Assembly (NCBI GenBank): GCA_021781575.1
Contig: JAJXWP010000020.1
Location: forward strand, 1 to 64,000
Direction of reading: 5' to 3'
DNA: 64,000 nt
Source: Pseudomonadota bacterium
Lineage (GTDB): Bacteria; Pseudomonadota; Alphaproteobacteria; Rhodospirillales; Magnetospirillaceae
Below are positions 1 to 7,697 of the stretch, piece by piece. The position numbers and the translations under genes were made by a program. The notes under the pieces were generated by a model. That model was not told where the DNA came from, searched no databases, and saw only the letters and a list, made by a program, of their open reading frames with translations. Positions within the stretch are counted from its first letter, which is position 1. Every line of letters begins with the position of its first letter.

Positions 1-192
1 CTCCCGGCATGACGCTGCGAAATCGGCACATCGGGAAACAACCGGCAGAAGATCCACTTATCTTTCGCCGATTCCTGTCCAAACAAACCCGGCCGGCTCT
101 CAAAGCGCATCACTTTATCGTCACCACGAGATGACATTTCATTATTGCGAAGGCGGATCACCTAGGGCGGAATGCGCTGTTGAGTAAGCCGT

Positions 193-1131
193 TCAGCATG
201 TTCGGTAGGATCCGATGTAGGCGCCGGCCTTTGTGGGCCTTGAGTGTCCCGCGACCTCAACGACCTCGTGGCGTCCAGCATCGTGAAGGTCACGCCCAAC
301 GTCGGCGATCTTACCTCCCTGCACTGGTGACGGATGAGACGTCACTTCTTTGTAGACCTCGTTCAATCTTTCATGACGGAGTCCATGAGAGGTGACCCCC
401 TCTTTTCTGCAAATTCCCGCTTTTCGCACAATGTAATAATAGTGATTCTTCCATTGGCTCAGAGACATCGATTGGTCTGATGTGCTTTTGTTGGTCTGCG
501 CTAGTTTCTTCGCCCTATCCAGCACGTCTCTTTGTTTTTCATTTACAATCGGTATCGACCGAGCGCGCCCCCCTTTGGCACCGTGCGTGACGGCGAGAAA
601 TGCCCCCTTGTCGGCAAGGTGGGGGCGGAGCTGCCAACTCTCCCGAGCCCGCAAGCCGAAGGCGTATTGCAGTTCGAGCTGGAGCGCCACACGCTGATCG
701 AGAACTTCAACCAAGGAAATTAAAGTGTAAATGTCTTTTCCTTTGGCCGACCAGGTCTTCTCTTCTTTGGCAACGTAACACCTGGTGACGCGCTCTAGCG
801 TTGACGCGTATTTTACCGATGCCTCGACCATACCGGCCTTTCCTATCCAACGACTGAATACGCGGAAGTTCGATATGTTGTTTTCGATTGTCGCCGGCGC
901 CTTTCCCTGCTCCTCCCAGCACTTCACCAATGCGCTCATGTGGCGACCGGCAAATTGCTGGGCGTCGTCCAGCTTGAAACCCAAGGCGCGCAGATCTCTG
1001 AAGCCTGCATATAAGACTTCGGCCCGCTTATCCCGCGTTGCATAGCTCGCGACGCTACCGTCGACTTTCACAGAGTTATGCTTCTTCAACAGATTGGCCA
1101 AAGAAACCTTCCAGCCACCGCCTGTGTTCAT
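193..1131 (-). CDS. Tyrosine recombinase / integrase
   Basis: This is a site-specific recombinase of the tyrosine (phage integrase) family, which cuts and rejoins DNA at attachment sites. The C-terminal catalytic half shows the expected residues in order: Arg in FGLRARES, the HGLRHE box (HxxR), His in VAGHSR, and a candidate nucleophile Tyr in AYIGSY near the C-terminus. The N-terminal part resembles a core-binding SAM-like domain. The open frame extends to 1368, but those residues are basic and low quality. The ATG at 1131 (MNTGGGWKVS) gives a normal 312-residue protein. Position near the presumed tRNA-proximal end, with a tRNA-Gly 3' fragment at 7004-7052, implies it drives integration of this element. 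The spacing between the HxxR box and the last His is slightly long. Otherwise it looks intact. Confidence 0.85.
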   Translation of the reverse strand: MNTGGGWKVSLANLLKKHNSVKVDGSVASYATRDKRAEVLYAGFRDLRALGFKLDDAQQFAGRHMSALVKCWEEQGKAPATIENNISNFRVFSRWIGKAGMVEASVKYASTLERVTRCYVAKEEKTWSAKGKDIYTLISLVEVLDQRVALQLELQYAFGLRARESWQLRPHLADKGAFLAVTHGAKGGRARSIPIVNEKQRDVLDRAKKLAQTNKSTSDQSMSLSQWKNHYYYIVRKAGICRKEGVTSHGLRHERLNEVYKEVTSHPSPVQGGKIADVGRDLHDAGRHEVVEVAGHSRPTKAGAYIGSYRTC

Positions 1132-1431
1132 GTTCCGAATCCTTATTGTGCATTTATCGAGATATATCCCGTGGCCATCCTTGAGCGTTGTCTTGCTGCC
1201 TTCGACACCATTTCTGGCGAACGAAGACACCCTCGGGCGGGAGCCAACTCCCGGCACTCCTGTTTCACGACCTTTCTTTCGCAAGCCCTGGCACGGGATC
1301 TGCCACCGATCCGCAGGGCCCGTGACCAGCAGGCCGATGCTGACGATGCAAAGCGTTGACTGCACCACCAGGCATGACCGAATTCCGCTTCTATTCGAAC
1401 GCTGGCCATTACGCGGATATCTCCTATTTAT

Positions 1432-1833
1432 TCATTCCCAGGTCCGCCGACGCCGCCCGAACCGCGGGTCATCACGCCCGATATCGGCTGGGGGTGCGAC
1501 ATTGCTGTTGTCCGTGGGCTTCGATGGCGCCCCCGATGCACCTTTTTCTTCCGAGGCACTTGTCGCTCCGTCAACTTCGTCGAGATAAATTTTCACGATA
1601 AGACTCTTTACCGCATTGAGTATCTTGTTTTCGTCAGCGCAAATGATCATTGCGCTTGTAACGAGCGATAATTCCGGCCTGATCCCCAACTGCTTTCCCA
1701 ATAAACCTCGCACACTCTTGACCTTTTCATGTGCATCATCTGTGACTGGCAATTTTTTCTCCTGCGATGGCTCTGACTCTGCAAATGAACTTCCATCAAA
1801 GACGTAGATTTTTCCTTTTTCGTACGACGTCAT
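1432..1833 (-). CDS. Hypothetical protein, mobile-element cargo
   Basis: A 133-residue protein of unknown function. The start is well supported: AAGGAG lies about 8 nt before the ATG. The middle section (roughly residues 35-85) looks folded, alternating charged and hydrophobic segments (LLGKQLGIRPELSLVTSAMI, then an ILNAVKSLIVKIYLDEVD helix). The last 40 residues are low-complexity, rich in Ala, Ser, Pro and Gly, and end in a basic cluster GRRRR. There is no signal peptide or membrane segment. It lies 300 nt upstream of the integrase start on the same strand, and local base composition is more AT-rich than the core genome. I recognise no family. It could be an accessory or regulatory factor of the element, but nothing in the sequence shows this. 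Confidence 0.6.
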   Translation of the reverse strand: MTSYEKGKIYVFDGSSFAESEPSQEKKLPVTDDAHEKVKSVRGLLGKQLGIRPELSLVTSAMIICADENKILNAVKSLIVKIYLDEVDGATSASEEKGASGAPSKPTDNSNVAPPADIGRDDPRFGRRRRTWE

Positions 1834-2462
1834 CGTCTACACTCCTTCGTTACTTTTGGAACACGATCACACACACAAATAACCCACGTTCCAGCACGCG
1901 CTGCGGCGTTGGATGCCGGCCCATTCTCTGGCTGGGCGACCATGATTTTTGGTAATGCTGTGGAATTACATCGATTTGCCAGGGATACACTGGCGAATTA
2001 GTTGGAGGATCTCTTCTGCTTAGGAGAAGCTCGGGCAGATTCTGCCCCTTGGTGCCGGCCCCAGTAGTCCGTCCGGCATGTGATCGACGGGTTTTGTTAA
2101 CGCGCCATTGTCGAGACTGATGTCTTCGAGACCCGTGTGGCGGCGCGCGCGGCACAAGAGACCAAGATCCCTAAACCGCAGATACCCTGCCAAGCCAATG
2201 ACCACGACAGGGTATTGAGTGTAGCAATAGGTACACTAGCTGGTAATCAGCGTCAACAATTCTCTTCACCAGAGGGTTGGAATGTCATGTCGCAATGCAG
2301 CCAATGACGCAAGCCGCATCAAATATTTCAACTTTTCATTCATCGGCTTATCACAGTTTGCCGAAAGCCGTAAGCAATTGTAATTTAATGCATAAATGAA
2401 TCGAAAAGCACCCTCTCTCTTGAATTTTGATCATGCAGATGCGCGGGACTCTTCCCTTGCAT
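1834..2462. other. Intergenic, AT-rich, no convincing gene
   Basis: About 630 nt between the orphan gene ending at 1432 and the three-gene operon ending at 2463. Small reading frames here (for example 2020-2205 minus) have no good ribosome site or recognisable product. The stretch 2220-2440 is clearly AT-rich compared with the surroundings and probably holds promoter DNA or decayed sequence. Confidence 0.5.
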
Positions 2463-3332
2463 TCAGGGCCCCAGATTGTCGGTTTCGCTGCCAACCTTGC
2501 CGAGGTCGGTCAGGTAGTCCCACTCGGAGAGCCTGTGGTAACCGTCGAGGTCGGTGACGAAGGTGGCGACACGTGCCTTCGTTTCCCACTGGAGCGATAT
2601 CCCGTCGTGCCCTCCCTCGGCTTCGAACCGCGCCAGCGAGTTACACAATAGCTCGCCGAGCATGGTCTCCGCGATCGAGCCGTCGCAGACGATCAGCAGG
2701 CGCACCAGGTAAGCGCTATGGCTATCATCGAGTTCGCTGTCGGGTTCCCAGGCGACGTAGATGCCCGCGGTCCAGTCGGCGAGCGGAGCGTCGCCCTCGA
2801 ACGGGTGGTCGAGCGCCGCTTTGACGCTGTCGAACAGCCCGCCCGGCGCCTTAGCGCGGTCGACCAGCGTGTTGGGTAACGCCACCCGAGTGTAGTACCG
2901 CGACATCCAACCCGCGAACGCTTTGACTGCCTCCGCGACCTGAATGCCCATGTCGGGCACGAACGTCAGGAACAGTTCGCGGGCGACGAAGAAGCGGCGA
3001 TTTATGTCGCATTCTACGGCCTCGACGCCATCGACGCCGGCGAGCGGCAGATGGAAGCGCCGGGTGTGCTTGCCCGTAGCCTCCTGCGCCCGCGGCTTGT
3101 ACCTCTTTACGGGCTTGGCCACCGCGACCTCGATGTATGGGTCGGAGCCGAGCCTATCAGAGACCACTGAGCAGGATTGGGTGCAGACGACGAGCCACTC
3201 GTTGACACGGTCGAACTTCACGGGAACGTCCAGATCGTCGGGGGCGCGGAAGGCGACCGCCTGACGCCACCCGGCGTCCAACAGCCGCTTAGCTTCGGCC
3301 TCGCCGAACAGAGGTTTATCGCCTTCCCCCAT
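2463..3332 (-). CDS. Unknown protein, third gene of TIGR04255 operon
   Basis: A 289-residue soluble protein with no family I recognise. The start has AAGGGG upstream and lies 9 nt after the HTH gene stop, so it is the last gene of a three-gene operon. Visible features: a conserved-looking motif WLVVCTQSCSVVSD near residues 45-60 (a TQxC core followed by PYIEV), a basic segment KPVKRYKPRAQ, and a C-terminal region with alternating strands and helices. There is no signal peptide or transmembrane segment. In context with an HTH protein and a TIGR04255 protein in a mobile element, it may be the effector or partner of a defence or toxin-antitoxin-like module. That is inference only; no catalytic motif is certain. 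Confidence 0.7.
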   Translation of the reverse strand: MGEGDKPLFGEAEAKRLLDAGWRQAVAFRAPDDLDVPVKFDRVNEWLVVCTQSCSVVSDRLGSDPYIEVAVAKPVKRYKPRAQEATGKHTRRFHLPLAGVDGVEAVECDINRRFFVARELFLTFVPDMGIQVAEAVKAFAGWMSRYYTRVALPNTLVDRAKAPGGLFDSVKAALDHPFEGDAPLADWTAGIYVAWEPDSELDDSHSAYLVRLLIVCDGSIAETMLGELLCNSLARFEAEGGHDGISLQWETKARVATFVTDLDGYHRLSEWDYLTDLGKVGSETDNLGP

Positions 3333-3341
3333 TGCCGCCCC

Positions 3342-3923
3342 TTATCGGCCCGCGCTCGCCTCGGGAACTTCCTCCATTATGGGGTTCCCGCCGCCCCGGC
3401 TGACCATTCTCCGCTCGGATTCGGCGGCGCGCCGCGCTGCGGGGCGGATGCCGTCGATGGCCCGCCGGACATCGGCCTCATCGAGGACAGTGGCCGTCAT
3501 CAGGTCGCGGAGAGTACGCTGACCGTCGACCGGAGAGTTCCAGAAACGGTAGATCTGGCGCACCTCGGCGTCCGGATGGGCGGTCATCAAGGCATGAACC
3601 TGGGCCATCCGCTGGGCGTTCGGCCCGCGCACTTCGGCAGCGCCGTTAAGCCACGAGTAAATGGTCTTCCGCTCGACCCCCACAGCCTCAGCGATAGCGG
3701 AGATCGGCATGCCGCCGTCGCGCAGCGCAACAGCCATCTGCTGGACCGTTAGCGCCGGCCGGGCCTTTGCGACGCTCGGCGCGAAGTTCGACGCCGAGGC
3801 GAGGCGTTGGGCGAGGGCAAACGAGGTCGCGTCAGTGTGGCCACCGTGTGACACGGCGCAGACAGTTACGATGCTGAGAAGCACCGCACCGTGCCAGTTT
3901 TCTCTTCTTGCGGCGAGCATCAT
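3342..3923 (-). CDS. Helix-turn-helix protein with MbcA/ParS-like layout
   Basis: A protein of about 193 residues with a clear HTH at roughly residues 60-95 (ALRDGGMPISAIAEAVGVERKTIYSWL), then a C-terminal region (residues about 105-150, RQIYRFWNSPVDGQRTLRDL) whose order resembles Xre/MbcA/ParS antitoxins, where HTH is followed by a toxin-binding domain. The chosen ATG at 3923 forms a 4-nt ATGA overlap with the stop of the TIGR04255 gene and has GAGG upstream; a longer frame starts at 3941. It is translationally coupled to its upstream neighbour. Likely role: DNA-binding autoregulator or antitoxin of the three-gene operon. The HTH is visible; the antitoxin assignment is inference. Confidence 0.75.
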   Translation of the reverse strand: MMLAARRENWHGAVLLSIVTVCAVSHGGHTDATSFALAQRLASASNFAPSVAKARPALTVQQMAVALRDGGMPISAIAEAVGVERKTIYSWLNGAAEVRGPNAQRMAQVHALMTAHPDAEVRQIYRFWNSPVDGQRTLRDLMTATVLDEADVRRAIDGIRPAARRAAESERRMVSRGGGNPIMEEVPEASAGR

Positions 3924-4726
3924 TGCCTCTTTTCGTTCCAAACTTTCTTAGCATGGTCCGTGCCACTGGCGAGGAACAGCTCCTTCGCCACGGCCCGGAG
4001 TTCGAGCATCTTGGCGCACGCCACCTCGACGTTCATGGGCACCAAGGGGTCAAAACGGCACCCGTGATCGACGTCCATGACGGCGAAGTCACTCTCGGGC
4101 CTCTCCAGCTTCCAACCGTTACCTTGGAAGATAGGCGTGTCAAGCTCGGGCGGTAGCGTCGTCGGCGGGTTGCGCAACGCCTGGAACCGCAGGTCACCAA
4201 CGGCCGTATGATAGGTTGCCACGTACATGCCCTCCTGGATGGAGAGCCCACCGGGGACCTCGGGGACGGCTGCGGGCAGAATCCAGGGGCGCAAGTACTG
4301 CTCAAGAGTTTCGTCCGCACGGGGAACGACCAGGTCAACGTAGCGCATACCCACGGCTTCCAACCACTGCACGCCAATGCCGGGCACGCGCAGCAGCGCG
4401 TCGAGGCCGACCTTGAACTTCTCGGCGAAGTCCCGGTGGTTGTCATAGGCCACCGTGTGGAGCACCAGAATCTCCTCTGTCAGGAGGAACGCCCACTTCT
4501 TGTCAGGCGATGCGAACTGGACGATCCACGTCTGCTGGGTCTCGACCCGGAGGCCATCGGGGCCGAAGGTGGCACTCATTACAGGCAGCATCATCGCGGT
4601 GTGAACCGGGTAGGCACCACGGATCAACTCGTGGAAGGCGTCGGCGAACCGCTGGACGTCCGGCACCCGCGGGAACCGCACGAGCCCCAGGGAATAAATG
4701 AGCGGCGCGTTCGGCATGTTGGTCAT
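3920..4726 (-). CDS. TIGR04255 family protein
   Basis: A 268-residue member of the sporadically distributed TIGR04255 family. The start MPNAPLIYSLGLVRFP is typical of that family (NAPL followed by a strand ending in RFP), as are the later WLEAVGMRYVDLV segment and the overall alpha/beta length. Function is not established for the family. The start has a strong GGGAGGG ribosome site. It is the first gene of the operon with the HTH gene (4-nt overlap) and the unknown 289-residue gene. No signal peptide is present, so it is cytoplasmic. Family members are scattered among bacteria and often lie in variable regions, consistent with this mobile-element setting. Confidence 0.85.
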   Translation of the reverse strand: MTNMPNAPLIYSLGLVRFPRVPDVQRFADAFHELIRGAYPVHTAMMLPVMSATFGPDGLRVETQQTWIVQFASPDKKWAFLLTEEILVLHTVAYDNHRDFAEKFKVGLDALLRVPGIGVQWLEAVGMRYVDLVVPRADETLEQYLRPWILPAAVPEVPGGLSIQEGMYVATYHTAVGDLRFQALRNPPTTLPPELDTPIFQGNGWKLERPESDFAVMDVDHGCRFDPLVPMNVEVACAKMLELRAVAKELFLASGTDHAKKVWNEKRQ

Positions 4727-5100
4727 GGCGCGTCCCTCCCCCCATCAGCCCACTAAACACGAAACTAAACACATACTCCTAGTTCGTCGTCAACGGCGTT
4801 TGCGTCAAGGGCACTTGGAAAGCTGCATCATTCCCGCCCGCTCGAAAGGGCTATCTAAACCTTCCGGAATGACGTGCCGATTGTCCCGGACTTCGGCCGT
4901 CCGTTTCTTTCAGATGTTCATGACGGGCCAAATCCGCACCCAGTCACTGCGGGACATGCGTCAGAGAGATCGTTCCGTTCCATTCATTGGTCGAGGACGA
5001 ATGGCGCTTTCGCGCCCGTTAGAATGTTGTTAGAAATTGTTAGGTCGTTACGCACTCGCTAAGGCATTGATAAAAAATGACTTATGCTTCCTTCCTGCAG
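4727..5100. other. Intergenic between TIGR04255 operon and iterons
   Basis: No convincing gene. It must contain the promoter of the minus-strand three-gene operon just right of 4726. The part from 5020 to 5090 is AT-rich, with repeated GTTAGAA-like words beside the iterons, a composition common near plasmid origins. No further assignment is possible. Confidence 0.4.
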
Positions 5101-5180
5101 GCGATGTTCCGAATTATTGGTGGCGATGTTCCGAGCTAGGTGTCGACGATGTTCCGAGTCAGATATCGGCGATGTTCCGA
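5101..5180 (+). repeat. Iteron array, candidate plasmid replication origin
   Basis: Four direct copies of the 12-mer GCGATGTTCCGA (third copy begins ACGATG) lie at 5101-5112, 5123-5134, 5146-5157 and 5169-5180. The spacings of 22, 23 and 23 nt are about two helical turns, as expected for initiator-binding iterons. The array sits at and overlaps the 3' end of the repA gene. Two related words, CCGAGGAACAT, occur at 6914 and 6934 upstream of the operon on the opposite orientation and may be autoregulatory sites. Confidence 0.8.
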
Positions 5181-6106
5181 TCTGATTCACAGCCGACAGA
5201 GATGACGGCGCGGGGCTCGAAGACGACTACGATCCCATCAATTGTTTTGTACCGCCGCCCAGCCTCCTCCCCAAAGGTGGCCGCAGTTTCTTTCTTACCT
5301 GACGGTTCAAAGGCGAGCCCGAACTTGTAGTCTGGGAGCGAATCAGAATTGATAATGGCCTGAAGGTCAGCACGGAACGCCCTGAGCGGCTGACTCGACC
5401 CGCATTTCCTCGCGAGACGCCCTATGCCGATAGTCCATTTTGGCTGATTACCGCAGTGCTTTCGGGCGAGTTCATAGAGCCTCCGCTCCAGGCTCTTTCG
5501 GAGGCTAAAATAGGCGCTGTTGATACTGAGCACGCGCCGCTCTTCGACGAGCGCACGAAACAACCAGTTATTAAGTGTAATCGCCACGGCCGCCATGCGC
5601 ATCCGCCCGCGACAATCAGCTTGCTCAATGATCTGGAAATTATCAATCCATCCAAAACCTGCGCGCTCACGCCTGCCCGCGGCCTTCACATTTGTTAGAA
5701 TCGTGGTCGATCTCAGCCGGGTAAGCGCGTCAACAAACAATTTGTACGAGCGCTGCCCTGTGCCGCGGCGAGCCACCGTCAGGAAATCGTGGGCTCTGAA
5801 TGTGATCGTCCGGTCGATTGGTGCTTGGGCGCCACGCTCGAGCTGTTCGTTGAGGAGGGACGCGCAATAATGCAGGACATCCTTATCCCACATAGTGGCC
5901 ATCCCGGGCTCTACTCGAATCTGCACGGACCCTTCTTCAAAAACCAGTGGCGTCTTGCGGGGCTGTTTCTCCAGGCTGAAGAATGGCAATTCTAGTAATG
6001 CGCGGTCCCCTTTTAGGGGGGCGGAGCCTAGGGTGAGGGGATCAGGATCCTGGGCTTCTAGGCCGGAGGAGATCGGGTGCTCGCCCGGCGGGCGCTTGGT
6101 GTTCAC
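5159..6106 (-). CDS. repA: Plasmid replication initiator protein A (RPA family)
   Basis: A 315-residue initiator of the RPA type (replication initiator protein A), which binds iterons to start plasmid replication. Recognised from the family layout: LPFFSLEKQPRK near the N-terminus, MWDKDVLHYCASLL, IDRTITFRAHDFLTVARRGTG, YKLFVDALTRLRSTTI, and the C-terminal SINSAYFSLRKSLERRLYELARKH with a winged-helix appearance. It starts with a 4-nt overlap with the upstream HTH gene (6103), so the two are coupled. Four iterons lie at its 3' end. No partition genes are visible in the window. Its presence beside an integrase suggests an integrated plasmid, or an integrative element able to replicate after excision. 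Confidence 0.9.
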   Translation of the reverse strand: MNTKRPPGEHPISSGLEAQDPDPLTLGSAPLKGDRALLELPFFSLEKQPRKTPLVFEEGSVQIRVEPGMATMWDKDVLHYCASLLNEQLERGAQAPIDRTITFRAHDFLTVARRGTGQRSYKLFVDALTRLRSTTILTNVKAAGRRERAGFGWIDNFQIIEQADCRGRMRMAAVAITLNNWLFRALVEERRVLSINSAYFSLRKSLERRLYELARKHCGNQPKWTIGIGRLARKCGSSQPLRAFRADLQAIINSDSLPDYKFGLAFEPSGKKETAATFGEEAGRRYKTIDGIVVVFEPRAVISVGCESDRNIADI

Positions 6107-6738
6107 GGCTGCGCCCCGCCATCTTCCTTCTTCTTCTTAGTTGCTCGGGGGCGCTTGGACGAGGCCCTCGACGGATGGAGGCCCCTAGCTAAGGCCTGGT
6201 CGGTGACCAGACCGGCGTCAACCCAGGCTAGCAAGTCGACGAGACGATATCGAATCAGAGGATCGTCGCCAGAGCCCCGAACTTCGCAGAATCGCGGTCC
6301 GATTTGCCGGCCCTGCTCCCAGGATTTGGCTCGGTACCCTCGCAAAGTTGACGGGCGAAGTCCGAGGAAGGCGGCGGCGGCCGTTTCCGTGAGAACTGAC
6401 TTTTCCGTGTGCTTTTGCGGCACGGATTGGGCCGCGTCGACTGCTCCACCGCAGACTGGATCAGTCAGCGAAGCGGACGCGATGAGTTTTTTTCTGCGAG
6501 TAGGCACGGCGGATTCCGAGTCTGAATCCGCAGTAATCGACGCGCGTAAGCCACTCACGCGTAGACAATCTACACGTGCAGTCGCACCGGAGGGCAAAGC
6601 TTTGGCCGGACAGCCCCCTAGCTCAATCGGCCATGTCTCTCCATCAGACAGAGAGGTGGCACAAAAACTTTCACAACAAGCGGCCGAAGTCAAACACAAA
6701 GCCGCACAAAGCTGTACCCGAAAACACCAGAGCACCAC
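6103..6738 (-). CDS. HTH (MerR/excisionase-like) protein upstream of repA
   Basis: The C-terminal half carries a DNA-binding domain of the helix-turn-helix type used in AlpA/excisionase and MerR-like proteins: VLTETAAAAFLGLRPSTLRGYRAKSW followed by PLIRYRLVDLLAWVDAGL. It ends in a very basic tail (KRPRATKKKKE). The N-terminal 75 residues of the longest frame are Cys- and Ser-rich and doubtful; a GTG at 6507 (VPTRRKKL) is a plausible true start and would give about 134 residues. Its stop overlaps the repA start by 4 nt, so it is probably a copy-number or transfer regulator co-expressed with RepA. The exact start is uncertain. Confidence 0.65.
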   Translation of the reverse strand: MVLWCFRVQLCAALCLTSAACCESFCATSLSDGETWPIELGGCPAKALPSGATARVDCLRVSGLRASITADSDSESAVPTRRKKLIASASLTDPVCGGAVDAAQSVPQKHTEKSVLTETAAAAFLGLRPSTLRGYRAKSWEQGRQIGPRFCEVRGSGDDPLIRYRLVDLLAWVDAGLVTDQALARGLHPSRASSKRPRATKKKKEDGGAQP

Positions 6739-7003
6739 AGCTGTCAGGCGACCATGTTCAATGGCTTAACGCGGCACTACTGCCGCGAAGCCCGCCCGAT
6801 CTGCATCAAATTATTGGACCCGAATCCGCCCCCGTCGTAAGCATGGGATGCTTACGCATTTATCATTGACCCTTGGAAATGCGAGTCACGAAATGTCACG
6901 ATAACCGCAAACGCCGAGGAACATCGGGGAGCACCGAGGAACATATATTAGGCTGTAAACATTGATATTTTTGCCGAAACCCTGTGAACGCTGGAGTGCC
7001 AAA
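6739..7003. other. Upstream region of HTH-repA operon with two short repeats
   Basis: No gene seen. Contains direct copies of CCGAGGAACAT at 6914-6924 and 6934-6944, 20 nt apart. Their GGAACATC core is the reverse complement of the iteron core, so they may bind RepA. The promoter for the minus-strand HTH-repA operon should lie here. Confidence 0.45.
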
Positions 7004-7052
7004 GAAGCTTCCCACGCTTACGACGAGGGTTCGATTCCCTTCACCCGCTCCA
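7004..7052 (+). other. tRNA-Gly(CCC) 3' fragment, candidate attR
   Basis: These 49 nt match the 3' part of a glycine tRNA: anticodon loop TTCCCAC (anticodon CCC) flanked by AAGC/GCTT, T-arm GAGGGTTCGATTCCCTT, acceptor strand CACCCGC and a final TCCA. No matching 5' half (expected GCGGGTG...) precedes it, so it is not a functional tRNA. Such partial tRNA copies are left at the far end when an integrase recombines into a tRNA 3' end. Its plus orientation fits an intact tRNA-Gly left of the window, next to the integrase gene. Confidence 0.8.
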
Positions 7053-7106
7053 ACCAATCCGCCACATTCCGCTTTCGGACCCTGAATTTTTTGGTGTAAT
7101 CGGTCC

Positions 7107-7322
7107 CACGGCGCCATGTACCAAGCGGCGAAGGCCGTACTCGTGACGGCTGGGCTGGCGCCTGACTCCGGCAAGACTCACGCCTTCACGATCGCCGAGT
7201 TGGAAAAGCGTTTCGTATTGACCGGCCTTGTCCCAAGGGATGTCGGGACGGCGATCAACGAAGTCACAAAGATGCGCGCCATCACGGATTATGCCGCCCG
7301 GTGCGCACGGCCGCATCCTTGA
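7107..7322 (+). pseudogene. Truncated HEPN-domain (UPF0332-like) gene
   Basis: The frame reads GAMYQAAKAVLVTAGL, then KTHAFTIAELEKRFVLTGLVPRDVGTAINEVTKMRAITDY. This is the C-terminal half of a HEPN-domain protein of the type paired with MNT nucleotidyltransferases, which normally reads YYAMYHAAKALL...KTHSG...FVKTGLLPKELG...R..ADY. The first helix is missing and the reading frame upstream soon runs into unrelated sequence near the tRNA fragment. It is therefore most likely a remnant cut by the element insertion. No partner nucleotidyltransferase is seen. An ATG exists at 7116, but it lies inside the conserved helix. Confidence 0.6.
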
Positions 7323-7392
7323 TCGTCCATTTTTTCTCCCTACGCCGCACCGCCAACTGGACACCGATGCGCCGCCGTTCGTCTTCGGACAT
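7282..7392 (-). pseudogene. Short remnant resembling an HTH-protein N-terminus
   Basis: Reading the minus strand from an ATG at 7392 gives 36 residues (MSEDERRRIGVQLAVRRREK, then KWTIKDAAVRTG) before a stop. The pattern RIGVQLAVRRREKKWTIKDAA resembles the first helices of an Xre-type HTH. It is too short to fold as a full domain and overlaps the HEPN fragment on the other strand by about 40 nt, so at most it is a decayed gene end. Confidence 0.25.
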
Positions 7393-7697
7393 GCCTGAAA
7401 AACACTACCAAGCAACCAAGCTTGGCCAATATTTATTTAAAAATCACAGCCAGGCGATTCAGTTGCAATAATAGCTCACCCTAGCCGCAGATTATATAGC
7501 TTGTTACTTAATGATTATTGGGAGGCTCCGCATTACGATCGGGAGATATCAGGTTCGGCGGAAGAGAACTCGGCGACATATGCCGAGTAAAGCCTTGTCA
7601 AATGTCCTTGCACCAGCGCAAGGGAGCGGGCTCGACCAAGATGATCGTACCTCCGGCCAGTTAGCCAGGTCCGTCATACGAGTAAGGAGACAACACG
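7393..7697. other. AT-rich upstream region of the HAF-repeat gene
   Basis: About 300 nt without a gene. The 7420-7530 part is AT-rich and presumably carries the promoter of the 1326-codon gene starting at 7698. No specific operator is recognisable. Confidence 0.45.

Noticed and set aside
2020..2205. Possible small transposase remnant on the minus strand
   Set aside because: Only a vague similarity in sequence feel; no motif strong enough to claim.
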